NCBI RefSeq assembly: GCF_018130785.1
Contig: NZ_JAFCJT010000006.1
Coordinates: 124,001 to 188,000 of the forward strand
Origin: Bradyrhizobium liaoningense
Lineage (GTDB): Bacteria > Pseudomonadota > Alphaproteobacteria > Rhizobiales > Xanthobacteraceae
Length of the DNA stretch: 64,000 nucleotides
Reading direction: 5' to 3'
The position numbers were made by a program, and so were the translations under genes. Below the pieces are notes generated by a model. That model ran no database searches. It saw only the letters and a list, made by a program, of their open reading frames with translations, and had not been told where the DNA came from. Below, in pieces: positions 8,658 to 16,516 of this stretch (the first letter of the stretch is position 1; every line of letters starts with the position of its first letter).

Positions 8658-9042
8658 AAGCCGTCCGTCGCGATGGCAGTCCTCTAAAGAGATCCGGGCT
8701 CCGCTTGCGGCGAAGTTCGGATGGCGCGGGGCGCGAACCTGCGATCCCCAGGGCTGCCGCAAAGGCGAGCCGCAGCCGCGCCTCGTCAATTTGTTCGCAG
8801 AAGCGACCCAGAACCGCTTCGGCGTCCTCGCGCTGTCCATCGATGGCCGCGCAGAGCCGGGAGCTGGATCGACGGAAGAAGTGACAGGAACAGTCGGCGT
8901 TGCGGCGGCCGAGACGATCGAGTTCGCCGGCGAGAGCGGCGACATTCAGTCGGTCGCAATCTTCCCGCGTTACCGCGAAGCGCAGCAGCGCCAGCTGCCA
9001 GGCGCGGAGCAGCCTGTGAGGCCCTTCGATTGATTGCCGCAT
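8650..9042 (-). CDS. 130-aa hypothetical protein downstream of the DapA-like gene
   Basis: Starts at ATG 9042, 27 bp after the DapA-like stop, and reads as its operon partner. The product is Arg/Leu/Ala-rich and probably helical, with a Cys cluster (NADCSCHFF) and no membrane segment or signal peptide. The ribosome binding site is weak. The last residues overlap the 17-bp element of the next unit. I do not recognise the family and cannot assign a function. Confidence 0.5.
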   Translation of the reverse strand: MRQSIEGPHRLLRAWQLALLRFAVTREDCDRLNVAALAGELDRLGRRNADCSCHFFRRSSSRLCAAIDGQREDAEAVLGRFCEQIDEARLRLAFAAALGIAGSRPAPSELRRKRSPDLFRGLPSRRTASL

Positions 9043-9069
9043 GGAGATACCCGGATGCCGTGCGACGCG

Positions 9070-9987
9070 TCAGGCGCCGACGCGGTCGATCAGCTCCTCG
9101 TCGGCGATCGCGGCGAATGCGCGTACCACTTCCCTCTGCGCGGCTGCGTCCAGCGGAACGATCGGAAGCCTTGTGGCGGGCGACATCAGGCCAAGCACGC
9201 CGAGTGCACATTTAAGTGCGGCCGGGCTCTCCTTCCCGAGGCAGGCGATCAAGGGGATCAGGCGCTTGTGCAGGTAGCGGGCGGATTGCAGCCGGCCCTG
9301 CCTGACATGTGAAAAAATCGTGCGGCAGAGATCCGGCGCGACGTTGGCAATCTCCGAGATCGCGCCATCGCCGCCGTCCGTGATGAAGCCGAAGGCGGTG
9401 GTGTCGTCGCCAGATAGACAGCGAAAGCCGGCAGGCAGGTGACGGGACAGGCGCATCGGGCGGGTGATGTCGCCGCTCGCATCGCGCAGGCCCACGAACC
9501 GGCGCGATTCGACGAGACGCAGAAGCGTCTCGTCGGCGAGCGGGCGCAGCGTGCGGGAGGGGGTGTCGTGCAGGATCACGGGCAGGCCGATCGCGCCGGC
9601 AATGGCACGGAAGTGCGCGAGCATTCCCTCCTGCATCGGCCTGTTGTAGGCAGGCACCACCGACATCACGGCATCGGCGCCGGCCGCTTCTGCCCGCCGT
9701 GCGAGTTCGATGGCGCGGCTCGTTGAATTCGACACAGCGCCGGCAATGATCCGCACGCGGCCGCGCGCGACATCGACCGCGGTGCGAATGATCAGCGCCT
9801 GCTCGGCCGACGAGAGCGTCGGCGCCTCGCCGGCGGTCTCGCACACCACCAGTGCGGGCACGCCGGCCGCGATCTGACGCTCGCAGAGCGCGGCGAACGC
9901 CTTCAGGTCGATCGCGTCGGCCGAATCGAACGGCGTCGGCAGGTCCGGTATGAACCCGGTGAACCAGGCGGAGGGTGGGATGAACAT
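9070..9987 (-). CDS. DapA-family (DHDPS/N-acetylneuraminate lyase) protein lacking the Schiff-base lysine
   Basis: 305 aa, full length for the (beta/alpha)8 DapA family. Recognisable landmarks are PTPFDSADAID at the start, CETAGEAPTLS (family GTTGEsxTL), VVPAYNRPMQEGMLAHF with the conserved Tyr, and HDTPSRT (family YNVPSRT). The position that forms the Schiff base, normally Lys in xxGxKDASGD, reads FVGLRDASGDI: Arg168, codon CGC at 9484-9486 on the minus strand. One Thr of the GTTGE motif is Ala. Normal members condense or cleave 2-oxo acids such as pyruvate; this one should be impaired or altered. It follows the 84-aa gene by 17 bp and precedes the 130-aa gene. It is unlikely to be the housekeeping dapA. 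Confidence 0.8.
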   Translation of the reverse strand: MFIPPSAWFTGFIPDLPTPFDSADAIDLKAFAALCERQIAAGVPALVVCETAGEAPTLSSAEQALIIRTAVDVARGRVRIIAGAVSNSTSRAIELARRAEAAGADAVMSVVPAYNRPMQEGMLAHFRAIAGAIGLPVILHDTPSRTLRPLADETLLRLVESRRFVGLRDASGDITRPMRLSRHLPAGFRCLSGDDTTAFGFITDGGDGAISEIANVAPDLCRTIFSHVRQGRLQSARYLHKRLIPLIACLGKESPAALKCALGVLGLMSPATRLPIVPLDAAAQREVVRAFAAIADEELIDRVGA

Positions 9988-10004
9988 GTTTTTTTCCGAG
10001 GAGC

Positions 10005-10259
10005 TCAGACGGCGCGCTTGGGATCGGCGACATCGGGTTTCCTACCCATGTCGAGCTCGATCTCGCGTGGCAGCTCGATGATGGTCTCGGGGTGCTGTCC
10101 GTTTTCGAACAGCGCATATTTGATGGCCTGGGCGCGGTTGACGAACAGGCCACCGTAGAGGCCGTTCTGCTGCTGGGCGATCCACTGTCCCCTGTGGTTG
10201 CGGCCGATGAAGACGACGGTCGAGGGAGAGCTGCACGAGGGAGGTTCGACGAGTTTCAC
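10005..10259 (-). CDS. 84-aa hypothetical protein, paralogue of the 132-aa protein
   Basis: GTG 10259 is preferred because GGAAGGAA lies 7-8 bp upstream; an alternative TTG at 10319 adds 20 residues. The core VFIGRNHRGQWIAQQQNGLY, then GGLFVNRAQAIKYA and LPREIELDM, matches the middle of the 132-aa protein at 7928-8326. No signal peptide or membrane helix. The gene lies between the 17-bp element at 10368 and the DapA-like gene, so these two (plus the 130-aa gene) form one unit. The function is unknown. Confidence 0.65.
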   Translation of the reverse strand: MKLVEPPSCSSPSTVVFIGRNHRGQWIAQQQNGLYGGLFVNRAQAIKYALFENGQHPETIIELPREIELDMGRKPDVADPKRAV

Positions 10260-10367
10260 TTTCTTATTCCTTCCAATTGACGCGGGCGGCGGGTGCGTGT
10301 CCCGCGACCACCCGATCAATATCTTTTCAAGCGAATATGATTTCGAGTGAGGCTGCGCGACGATCTC

Positions 10368-10384
10368 ATAGGAAGGTCATAAGG
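10368..10384 (-). promoter_or_regulatory. 17-bp element, copy 2 (candidate KdpE box)
   Basis: Minus-strand reading CCTTATGACCTTCCTAT followed by GA, so TATGA repeats exactly after 11 bp. It stands about 110 bp upstream of GTG 10259 and 17 bp before the 92-aa gene ends, that is, at the head of the 84-aa/DapA-like/130-aa unit. Confidence 0.6.
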
Positions 10385-10392
10385 CCTGATGT

Positions 10393-10671
10393 TCAGGCCA
10401 GCGCGTCGACGACACGAACCAGCGCGAACAGCGCGCCGAAGGCGACGCCTTCGTCCCAATGATTGAGCACGGCACCGAACAGCGGCTCGCGCCTGACGAG
10501 GCCGGCGAGGGCACACAGGATGATCGACATCCAGAGCAGGGCGGCAAGGCTCCGTGCAAAGCCGACGCTGCCGAAAGCCGCAAAGGCGGCGAGCAGTGCG
10601 ACGCGGACGCAAAAGCGCGCGATCACCCGGGTCGGGCTGAGGAACCGCGACATGTCCGAAGATTGCGGCAA
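10393..10671 (-). CDS. 92-aa membrane protein
   Basis: TTG 10671 is chosen because GGAGG sits 8 bp upstream; ATG 10653 is the alternative. Two hydrophobic stretches (FCVRVALLAAFAAFGSVGFA and LAALLWMSIILCALAGLV) and a third weaker one near the C-terminus (VAFGALFALVRVVDAL) suggest two or three membrane passes. No family recognised. It starts 21 bp after the stop of the 155-aa gene, so the two probably share a transcript under the element at 11255. Confidence 0.6.
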   Translation of the reverse strand: MPQSSDMSRFLSPTRVIARFCVRVALLAAFAAFGSVGFARSLAALLWMSIILCALAGLVRREPLFGAVLNHWDEGVAFGALFALVRVVDALA

Positions 10672-10691
10672 GGCGCGAACCTCCGCTTGGC

Positions 10692-11159
10692 CTAGCTGAA
10701 ATTCTCGCAGGCGACCGGCTGATAGAGCGGGTCAGGGGCGGGGCGCACGGTGGGAACGCTCGGTCGCGATACCTCCACGGCCAATGCCTGTACCTCGATG
10801 AAGGCCGACAGCAATGCCAGCGCGAGATCAGCATGCCGGGCTTCGACAGCGGCGTCGAGCCAGTCCGGCAATTCGCGCTCGCGCGACAGCGCGCAATGCC
10901 ACTCGCCCTCGTCATAAGCGATACGGCGGACCTGCCACATCGGCAGCTCGAGCTCGATCAGCGCCAGCGCGGCGTCGGTCCAGGCCTCGGCATCGACCAG
11001 GCGCATGATATGTGCGCTGCGCTCGCTCCGTCCGAGCGACGGGAAGCGCCGGCAGGCCTGATCGATGATGTCGAGCATCAGCGGGCGGGTCATTGCCGGT
11101 GCCGCGCGAAGCTGCTGGTTGAGGGAAGGTGGGGCAAGGCGTCGGAGAACGGCGGTCAT
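10692..11159 (-). CDS. 155-aa hypothetical soluble protein
   Basis: ATG 11159 is preceded by AGGAGG, so the in-frame extension upstream to 11267 is not the start. The product is mostly helical with conserved-looking aromatic patches (IELELPMWQVRRIAYDEGEW, then HCALSRERELPDWLDAAVEA) and a Pro-rich tail. No membrane segment, signal peptide or motif I can name. It is the first gene of the unit with the 92-aa protein. The 17-bp element lies about 96 bp upstream on the same strand. Confidence 0.65.
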   Translation of the reverse strand: MTAVLRRLAPPSLNQQLRAAPAMTRPLMLDIIDQACRRFPSLGRSERSAHIMRLVDAEAWTDAALALIELELPMWQVRRIAYDEGEWHCALSRERELPDWLDAAVEARHADLALALLSAFIEVQALAVEVSRPSVPTVRPAPDPLYQPVACENFS

Positions 11160-11254
11160 GTCAGGCCTCCTGGAATTGGCGTCGGTCAGTCGGCCGGCCT
11201 CTCCAAGATGGCTGGAAGCGCATTTGAAAACGAGATGGGGACGGGACGGGAGAT

Positions 11255-11271
11255 ATAGGGATTTCATAAGT
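11255..11271 (-). promoter_or_regulatory. 17-bp element, copy 3 (candidate KdpE box)
   Basis: Minus-strand reading ACTTATGAAATCCCTAT followed by AT; TATG and TATA are 11 bp apart. It heads the 155-aa/92-aa unit. It faces copy 4 across a 219-bp region (11272-11490) in which I see no convincing gene, only an inverted GCCGGC pair at 11471-11490. Confidence 0.55.
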
Positions 11272-11490
11272 GCACGAAATCTTCCGGATAAGAGCGACAG
11301 ATCCCCGGCCGCCGTCGCCGCCGAAGGTCGAGGCTTATAGAAGCAGGGCTTTTTGAAAAGACCCTGGCCCTGGCCTGCCTTAACAACGGTAGTGAAAGCA
11401 ACGTGGCTTGTGTCGCTGGGCTGCCTGCTCGGAACAGCCGCCCTGAATACAGTGTCGGTGCCACATAGCGGCCGGCTACGACGTGCCGGC

Positions 11491-11507
11491 CTTTATGAGA
11501 TTCCTAT
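11491..11507 (+). promoter_or_regulatory. 17-bp element, copy 4, upstream of the kdp operon (candidate KdpE box)
   Basis: CTTTATGAGATTCCTAT, identical to copy 1. The half-sites (TTTATG, CCTATA) are spaced like the recalled E. coli KdpE target (TTTATA-N5-TTTACA, also 11-bp period). CCTAT here also pairs with ATAGG at 11517-11521. It lies about 190 bp upstream of the first micro-ORF and 470 bp upstream of kdpA, all on the plus strand. Confidence 0.65.
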
Positions 11508-11587
11508 AACTTCGCCATAGGCCTCGTCTCGAAAACCTATGCCGGTGGTGGCACTTCAACGCGGTCAAAAGTCCCGGCTGGTGCCGT

Positions 11588-11606
11588 GGAAATGCATTGC
11601 ATTTCC
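11588..11606. promoter_or_regulatory. Palindrome in the kdp leader
   Basis: GGAAATGCATTGCATTTCC: 9-bp perfect arms around one base. An overlapping longer-range pair, CGTGGAA (11585-11591) with TTCCACG (11611-11617), competes for the same bases. It may be an operator or a two-state leader hairpin. The rest of the 11508-11679 leader shows no ORF that I trust. Confidence 0.5.
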
Positions 11607-11679
11607 TTCGTTCCACGCGCTCGCCGGACGCCTGAGAAACGGTTGCGTCCGACATAAAGCCGCAACGAGGAGCATTCCC

Positions 11680-11763
11680 ATGATGGACATTCTGATGCTG
11701 GCGCTGGGCTTTGGCTTCTTCGCGCTCGCGATGGGCTACACCTACGCCTGCGAACGGCTGTGA
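11680..11763 (+). CDS. 27-aa membrane microprotein preceding kdpF
   Basis: MMDILMLALGFGFFALAMGY, then TYACERL. ATG 11680 is preceded by CGAGGAGC. It is a single hydrophobic helix with a short charged end. It stands 11 bp upstream of kdpF in the same orientation, so it is very likely cotranscribed with the pump. It differs in sequence from KdpF but has the same architecture, so it could be an extra small subunit or modulator of KdpABC. I recall similar ORFs before kdp in related bacteria but cannot name a family. Confidence 0.6.
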   Translation: MMDILMLALGFGFFALAMGYTYACERL

Positions 11764-11774
11764 GGGAGCGGACC

Positions 11775-11864
11775 ATGACCTTCGATTATTCGCTCGCCGC
11801 CGTCGTCTCGCTCGGTCTCCTGTTCTACCTCACTTACGCGCTGCTGCGGCCCGAGCGGTTCTGA
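11775..11864 (+). CDS. kdpF: K+-transporting ATPase subunit KdpF
   Basis: 29 aa: MTFDYSLAAVVSLGLLFYLT then YALLRPERF. The single helix and the Y-LLRPERF ending are the standard KdpF signature. KdpF is the lipid-like stabilising peptide of the KdpFABC complex in the inner membrane. GGAGCGG lies just upstream of ATG 11775. kdpA follows after one further micro-ORF. Confidence 0.9.
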   Translation: MTFDYSLAAVVSLGLLFYLTYALLRPERF

Positions 11865-11867
11865 CCC

Positions 11868-11972
11868 GTGCTGCTGCTTCTCGAATTGCTGCTCGCGGAC
11901 GCCGCGCTCGTGGCGTGCCTGCTTACCCTGATCCTGCCGCTCCTGCGCAGGACAAACCTCCTAAAGGGTTGA
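11868..11972 (+). CDS. Possible 34-aa membrane micro-ORF between kdpF and kdpA
   Basis: GTG 11868, 3 bp after the kdpF stop, opens a frame [20 protein letters not shown] then [14 protein letters not shown], ending 4 bp before kdpA. The content is almost entirely hydrophobic with a basic tail, as for a single-pass peptide. There is no clear ribosome binding site apart from possible coupling to kdpF, and kdpF-kdpA spacers in other bacteria need not encode anything. Its translation could help initiate kdpA through the AAAGGG at its end. Confidence 0.35.
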   Translation: MLLLLELLLADAALVACLLTLILPLLRRTNLLKG

Positions 11973-11976
11973 TTCC

Positions 11977-13680
11977 ATGACCATGATCGGTTGGCTCCAG
12001 ATCATTCTCTTTTGCGCGATTATCGTCGCGCTGACGAAACCGCTCGGCGGGTACATGACGGCTGTGTTCAACGGCGAGCGGACGTTCCTGTCGCCGGTGC
12101 TGCGGCCGATCGAGGCCGGCATCTACTGGTTCTCCGGCGTCGAGGAGAGACGCGAGCAGCATTGGCTGACCTACACGGTCTCGATGCTGCTGTTCCATGT
12201 CGGCGGCTTCCTGATCATCTACGGCGTGATGCGGCTTCAGGCGGTGTTGCCCTTCAACCCGGCCGGGCAGGGCGCGGTCGCCCAGGATCTCTCCTTCAAC
12301 ACCGCGATTTCCTTCATCACCAACACCAACTGGCAGAATTACGGCGGCGAGAGCACGGTATCCTATCTCGTGCAGATGCTCGGCCTGACGCACCAGAATT
12401 TCCTGTCGGCGGCCACCGGTATCGCGCTCGCGGTCGCGCTGATCCGCGGCTTCTCGCGAGCCTCGATGCGCACGATCGGCAATTTCTGGGTCGACGTCAC
12501 CCGCACCACGCTCTACGTGCTGCTGCCGATCTGCGTCGTCTACACGCTGTTCCTGGTCTGGCAGGGCATTCCGCAGACGCTTGGGCCGTATGTCGAGGCG
12601 ACGACGCTCGAGGGAGCCAAGCAGACCATCGCGGTCGGCCCGGTGGCCTCGCAGGTCGCGATCAAGATGCTCGGCACCAATGGCGGCGGTTTCTTCAACG
12701 CCAACGCCGCCCATCCGTTCGAGAATCCGACCGCGCTGTCGAACCTCGTGCAGATGCTCTCGATCTTCCTGATCGGCGCGGCCATGACCAATGTGTTCGG
12801 CCGCATGGTCGGCAACCAGCGCCAGGGCTGGGCGATCTTCGCGGTGATGGGCGTGCTGTTCATCGCCGGTGTCTCCATCACCTACTGGGCGGAAGCCAAC
12901 GGCACCTCGATCATGCATGCGCTCGGCCTGACCGGCGGCAACATGGAGGGCAAGGAAGTCCGCTTCGGCATCGTTGCATCCTCGCTGTTCGCCGTGGTGA
13001 CCACGGCTGCGTCCTGCGGCGCGGTCAACGCCATGCATGACAGCTTCACCGCGCTCGGCGGCATGATCCCGCTGATCAACATGCAACTCGGCGAAGTCAT
13101 CATCGGCGGCGTCGGCGCCGGCCTCTATGGCATGCTGCTGTTCGTCGTGCTCGCGATCTTCGTCGCCGGCCTGATGGTCGGCCGCACACCGGAATATGTC
13201 GGCAAGAAGATCGAGGCGCGCGAAGTCAAGATGGCGATGCTCGCGATCCTGGTGCTGCCGCTGATGTATCTCGGCTGGACCGCGGTCAGCGTGGTCTATC
13301 CGGCGGCGGTCGCCTCCATGGCGAATGCCGGCCCGCATGGCTTCACCGAGGTGCTCTACGCGTTTACTTCGGCGACCGGCAACAACGGCTCGGCCTTTGC
13401 GGGCCTCACCGGCAACACGTTGTTCTACAACCTTACGCTCGCATCCGCGATGTTCGTCGGCCGGTTCTTCATGATCGTTCCGGCGATGGCGATTGCGGGC
13501 TCGCTGGCCGCCAAGAAGTCGATCCCGCCGTCGGCGGGCACGTTCCCGACCACGGGTGGGCTGTTCGTCGGCCTCGTCGTGGGCGTGATCCTGATCATCG
13601 GCGGCCTGACCTTCTTCCCGGCACTCGCGCTCGGCCCGATCGTCGAGCAACTCGCGATGAACGCCGGCAACGTCTTCTGA
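11977..13680 (+). CDS. kdpA: K+-transporting ATPase subunit KdpA (channel subunit)
   Basis: 567 aa, ten-helix superfamily-of-K+-transporters protein. Selectivity-filter-type segments are visible: [43 protein letters not shown] and [13 protein letters not shown]. These correspond to the four Gly-containing P-loops of KdpA. It binds and passes K+ from the periplasm toward KdpB. The start ATG 11977 is preceded by AAAGGG. The 18-bp gap to kdpB indicates an operon. Confidence 0.97.
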   Translation: MTMIGWLQIILFCAIIVALTKPLGGYMTAVFNGERTFLSPVLRPIEAGIYWFSGVEERREQHWLTYTVSMLLFHVGGFLIIYGVMRLQAVLPFNPAGQGAVAQDLSFNTAISFITNTNWQNYGGESTVSYLVQMLGLTHQNFLSAATGIALAVALIRGFSRASMRTIGNFWVDVTRTTLYVLLPICVVYTLFLVWQGIPQTLGPYVEATTLEGAKQTIAVGPVASQVAIKMLGTNGGGFFNANAAHPFENPTALSNLVQMLSIFLIGAAMTNVFGRMVGNQRQGWAIFAVMGVLFIAGVSITYWAEANGTSIMHALGLTGGNMEGKEVRFGIVASSLFAVVTTAASCGAVNAMHDSFTALGGMIPLINMQLGEVIIGGVGAGLYGMLLFVVLAIFVAGLMVGRTPEYVGKKIEAREVKMAMLAILVLPLMYLGWTAVSVVYPAAVASMANAGPHGFTEVLYAFTSATGNNGSAFAGLTGNTLFYNLTLASAMFVGRFFMIVPAMAIAGSLAAKKSIPPSAGTFPTTGGLFVGLVVGVILIIGGLTFFPALALGPIVEQLAMNAGNVF

Positions 13681-13698
13681 TTGTTTGGAGTGACCTCC

Positions 13699-15813
13699 AT
13701 GGATACGATGAAACTGCAAAAACGTGCCCCGATGTCGGCAATGCTCGATCCCAAGATCGTTCTGCCCGCGATCGGCGCGTCCTTCACCAAGCTCGACCCG
13801 CGGCTGATGATCAAGAACCCCGTGATGTTCGTGGTCGAGATCGTGGCTGCGCTCACCACGGTGATCTTCCTGCGCGACCTCGTCAGCGGCGGGGGAAACC
13901 TCGGCTTCACGTTCCAGATCATCCTCTGGCTCTGGTTCACGGTGCTGTTCGCCAACTTCGCCGAGGCTGTCGCCGAAGGCCGCGGCAAGGCGCAGGCGGA
14001 ATCTCTGCGCAAGACCCGCACCGAGAGCCAGGCCAAGCTCCTGACCGGCGCCGGCCAGGCTTTCACGCTGGTGCCGGGCACCAGCCTGAAGGTCGGCGAC
14101 ATCGTGCTGGTCGAGGCCGGTGACGTCATCCCCTCCGACGGCGAGGTGATTGAAGGCGTTGCTTCCGTCAACGAGGCCGCCATCACCGGCGAATCCGCGC
14201 CCGTGATCCGCGAGTCCGGCGGCGACCGGTCGGCGGTGACCGGCGGCACGCAGGTGCTGTCCGACTGGATCCGTGTCCGCATCACGGCCGCGCAAGGCTC
14301 GACCTTCATCGACCGCATGATCAAGCTGGTCGAGGGTGCCGAGCGTGCAAAGACGCCGAACGAGATCGCGCTCAACATCCTGCTCGCCGGCCTCACCATC
14401 ATCTTCGTGTTCGCCACAGTGACCATTCCGAGCTATGCGGCTTATGCTGGCGGCTCGATCTCGGTGGTCGTGCTGGTCGCACTGTTCGTGACGCTGATCC
14501 CGACCACGATCGGCGCGCTGCTATCGGCGATCGGTATCGCAGGCATGGACCGCCTGGTCCGCTTCAACGTGCTGGCGATGTCCGGCCGTGCGGTCGAGGC
14601 TGCCGGTGACGTCGACACGCTGCTGCTCGACAAGACCGGCACGATCACGCTCGGCAACCGCCAGGCGACCGCGTTCCGTCCGGTGCGCGGCGTCACCGAG
14701 CAGGAGCTCGCGGACGCAGCCCAGCTCGCCTCGCTTGCCGACGAGACGCCGGAAGGCCGCTCCATCGTCGTGCTAGCCAAGGAGAAATACGGCATCCGCG
14801 GTCGCGACATGGCCGAGCTTGGCGCGACCTTCATCCCGTTCACGGCGCAGACCCGCATGAGCGGCGTCGATGCCGGCGGTTCGTCGGTGCGCAAGGGCGC
14901 GGTCGATGCCATGCTCAACTATGTCGGCGGCGGTGCGCCGCTGGCCGTTGCCTCCGGCAACACCGCGCGCGCCATCCAACCTGCGGTGCTTTCCGACGTT
15001 GGCCGTGAAGTCCAGACCATTGCAGACGAGATCTCGAAAGCGGGCGGAACGCCGCTTGCGGTCGCCAAGGACGGCAAGCTGCTCGGCGTCATCCAGCTCA
15101 AGGACATCGTCAAGGGCGGCATCCGTGAGCGATTCGCCGAACTGCGCCGCATGGGCATCCGCACCATCATGATCACGGGCGACAACCCGATGACGGCCGC
15201 TGCGATCGCGGCGGAGGCGGGCGTCGATGATTTCCTCGCGCAGGCAACGCCTGAGGACAAGCTCAAGCTGATCCGCGACGAGCAGGCCAAGGGCAAGCTG
15301 GTCGCCATGTGCGGCGACGGCACCAACGACGCGCCGGCGCTTGCCCAGGCCGACGTCGGTGTCGCCATGAACACCGGCACCCAGGCCGCCCGCGAGGCCG
15401 GCAACATGGTGGACCTCGATTCCAACCCGACCAAGCTGATCGAGGTGGTCGAGATCGGCAAGCAGCTGCTGATGACACGCGGTGCGCTGACGACGTTCTC
15501 GATCGCCAACGACGTTGCAAAGTATTTTGCGATCATCCCGGCGATGTTCCTGGCGTTCTACCCGCAGCTCAACGTGCTCAACGTCATGAACCTGTCGAGC
15601 CCGCAGAGCGCCATCCTGTCGGCGATCATCTTCAACGCGCTGGTCATCATCGCGCTGATCCCGCTGGCGCTGAAAGGCGTCGCCTACCGCGCGGTCGGTG
15701 CCGGCGCATTGCTGAGGCGCAACCTCCTGATCTACGGCCTCGGCGGCATCGTGATTCCCTTCATCGGCATCAAGGCGATCGACCTCGTCGTCACCGCGTT
15801 GCATCTGGCTTGA
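13699..15813 (+). CDS. kdpB: K+-transporting P-type ATPase subunit KdpB
   Basis: 704 aa from ATG 13699 (TTGGAGTGACC upstream; a TTG at 13681 would add six residues). P-type ATPase hallmarks: TGES at about residue 160, the phosphorylation site [10 protein letters not shown] at about 310, and the hinge [20 protein letters not shown]. KdpB hydrolyses ATP and drives K+ uptake through KdpA. The Ser in TGESAPV is the known inhibitory phosphorylation position in KdpB. Confidence 0.97.
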   Translation: MDTMKLQKRAPMSAMLDPKIVLPAIGASFTKLDPRLMIKNPVMFVVEIVAALTTVIFLRDLVSGGGNLGFTFQIILWLWFTVLFANFAEAVAEGRGKAQAESLRKTRTESQAKLLTGAGQAFTLVPGTSLKVGDIVLVEAGDVIPSDGEVIEGVASVNEAAITGESAPVIRESGGDRSAVTGGTQVLSDWIRVRITAAQGSTFIDRMIKLVEGAERAKTPNEIALNILLAGLTIIFVFATVTIPSYAAYAGGSISVVVLVALFVTLIPTTIGALLSAIGIAGMDRLVRFNVLAMSGRAVEAAGDVDTLLLDKTGTITLGNRQATAFRPVRGVTEQELADAAQLASLADETPEGRSIVVLAKEKYGIRGRDMAELGATFIPFTAQTRMSGVDAGGSSVRKGAVDAMLNYVGGGAPLAVASGNTARAIQPAVLSDVGREVQTIADEISKAGGTPLAVAKDGKLLGVIQLKDIVKGGIRERFAELRRMGIRTIMITGDNPMTAAAIAAEAGVDDFLAQATPEDKLKLIRDEQAKGKLVAMCGDGTNDAPALAQADVGVAMNTGTQAAREAGNMVDLDSNPTKLIEVVEIGKQLLMTRGALTTFSIANDVAKYFAIIPAMFLAFYPQLNVLNVMNLSSPQSAILSAIIFNALVIIALIPLALKGVAYRAVGAGALLRRNLLIYGLGGIVIPFIGIKAIDLVVTALHLA

Positions 15814-15821
15814 TCGTCGTC

Positions 15822-15842
15822 GCGGGGCGCACCGCGCCCCGC
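15822..15842. repeat. Strong hairpin between kdpB and kdpC
   Basis: GCGGGGCGC-ACC-GCGCCCCGC: nine perfect GC-rich pairs and a 3-nt loop, in the 57-bp kdpB-kdpC gap. There is no T-run, so it is more likely a mRNA stabiliser/processing site or intergenic repeat remnant than a full terminator. Confidence 0.65.
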
Positions 15843-15870
15843 GCAATGACGAAAGATTTGGAGACCTAAC

Positions 15871-16476
15871 ATGCTCAGAGAAATTCGCCCGGCCATCGTC
15901 CTGCTGCTGGTGCTCACCGCCATCACCGGCCTGGCCTATCCGCTCGCAATGACCGCTATTGCCGGTGTGATCTTCCCCTCACAGGCGCAGGGCAGCCTGA
16001 TCGAGCGGGACGGCAAGGTGATCGGCTCCGCCCTGATCGGGCAGGAGTTCAAGGACGACAAATATTTCCACGGTCGCCTCTCGGCGACTTTGGCGCCGGA
16101 CCCGAATGATTCGACCAAGACGGTGTCGGCGCCCTACAACGCGGCCAACTCGGGCGGCTCCAATCTTGGCCCGACCAGCAAGGCGCTGGCTGACCGGCTT
16201 AAGGAGGATGTGGACAAGTTGAAGGCTGAAAATCCGAACGCCGCCGTGCCGGTCGACCTGGTCACCACCTCGGCCAGCGGCCTCGACCCGGACATCTCGC
16301 CGGAAGCGGCTGAATTTCAGGTGCCGCGGGTGGCGAAGGCGCGGAATATGCCAGACGATCAGGTCAAGCAGCTCGTGGCCTCCAACACCCAAGGTCGTCT
16401 GCTCGGCCTGATTGGCGAACCGCGGGTTAACGTTCTGGCACTGAACCTCGCGCTCGATCGCGCCACCGCGAAGTAG
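15871..16476 (+). CDS. kdpC: K+-transporting ATPase subunit KdpC
   Basis: 201 aa. One N-terminal membrane helix (residues about 10-35: [20 protein letters not shown]). The conserved KdpC features follow: [47 protein letters not shown] and [10 protein letters not shown]. KdpC is the periplasm-facing catalytic chaperone of the pump. The start ATG 15871 follows TTTGGAGACC. Downstream is kdpD after 40 bp. Confidence 0.96.
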   Translation: MLREIRPAIVLLLVLTAITGLAYPLAMTAIAGVIFPSQAQGSLIERDGKVIGSALIGQEFKDDKYFHGRLSATLAPDPNDSTKTVSAPYNAANSGGSNLGPTSKALADRLKEDVDKLKAENPNAAVPVDLVTTSASGLDPDISPEAAEFQVPRVAKARNMPDDQVKQLVASNTQGRLLGLIGEPRVNVLALNLALDRATAK

Positions 16477-16516
16477 CGGTCTAGGCTGGGGGCGGGCGGA
16501 TGATTATATTGGCCTG

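Noticed and set aside
11264..11464. 66-aa minus-strand frame between the third and fourth 17-bp elements
   Set aside because: No ribosome binding site, Arg/Ser-rich composition, and it runs over a control element; treated as intergenic.
11551..11566. TGGCAC in the kdp leader as a sigma-54 promoter
   Set aside because: The -12 TTGC element is missing at the required spacing.
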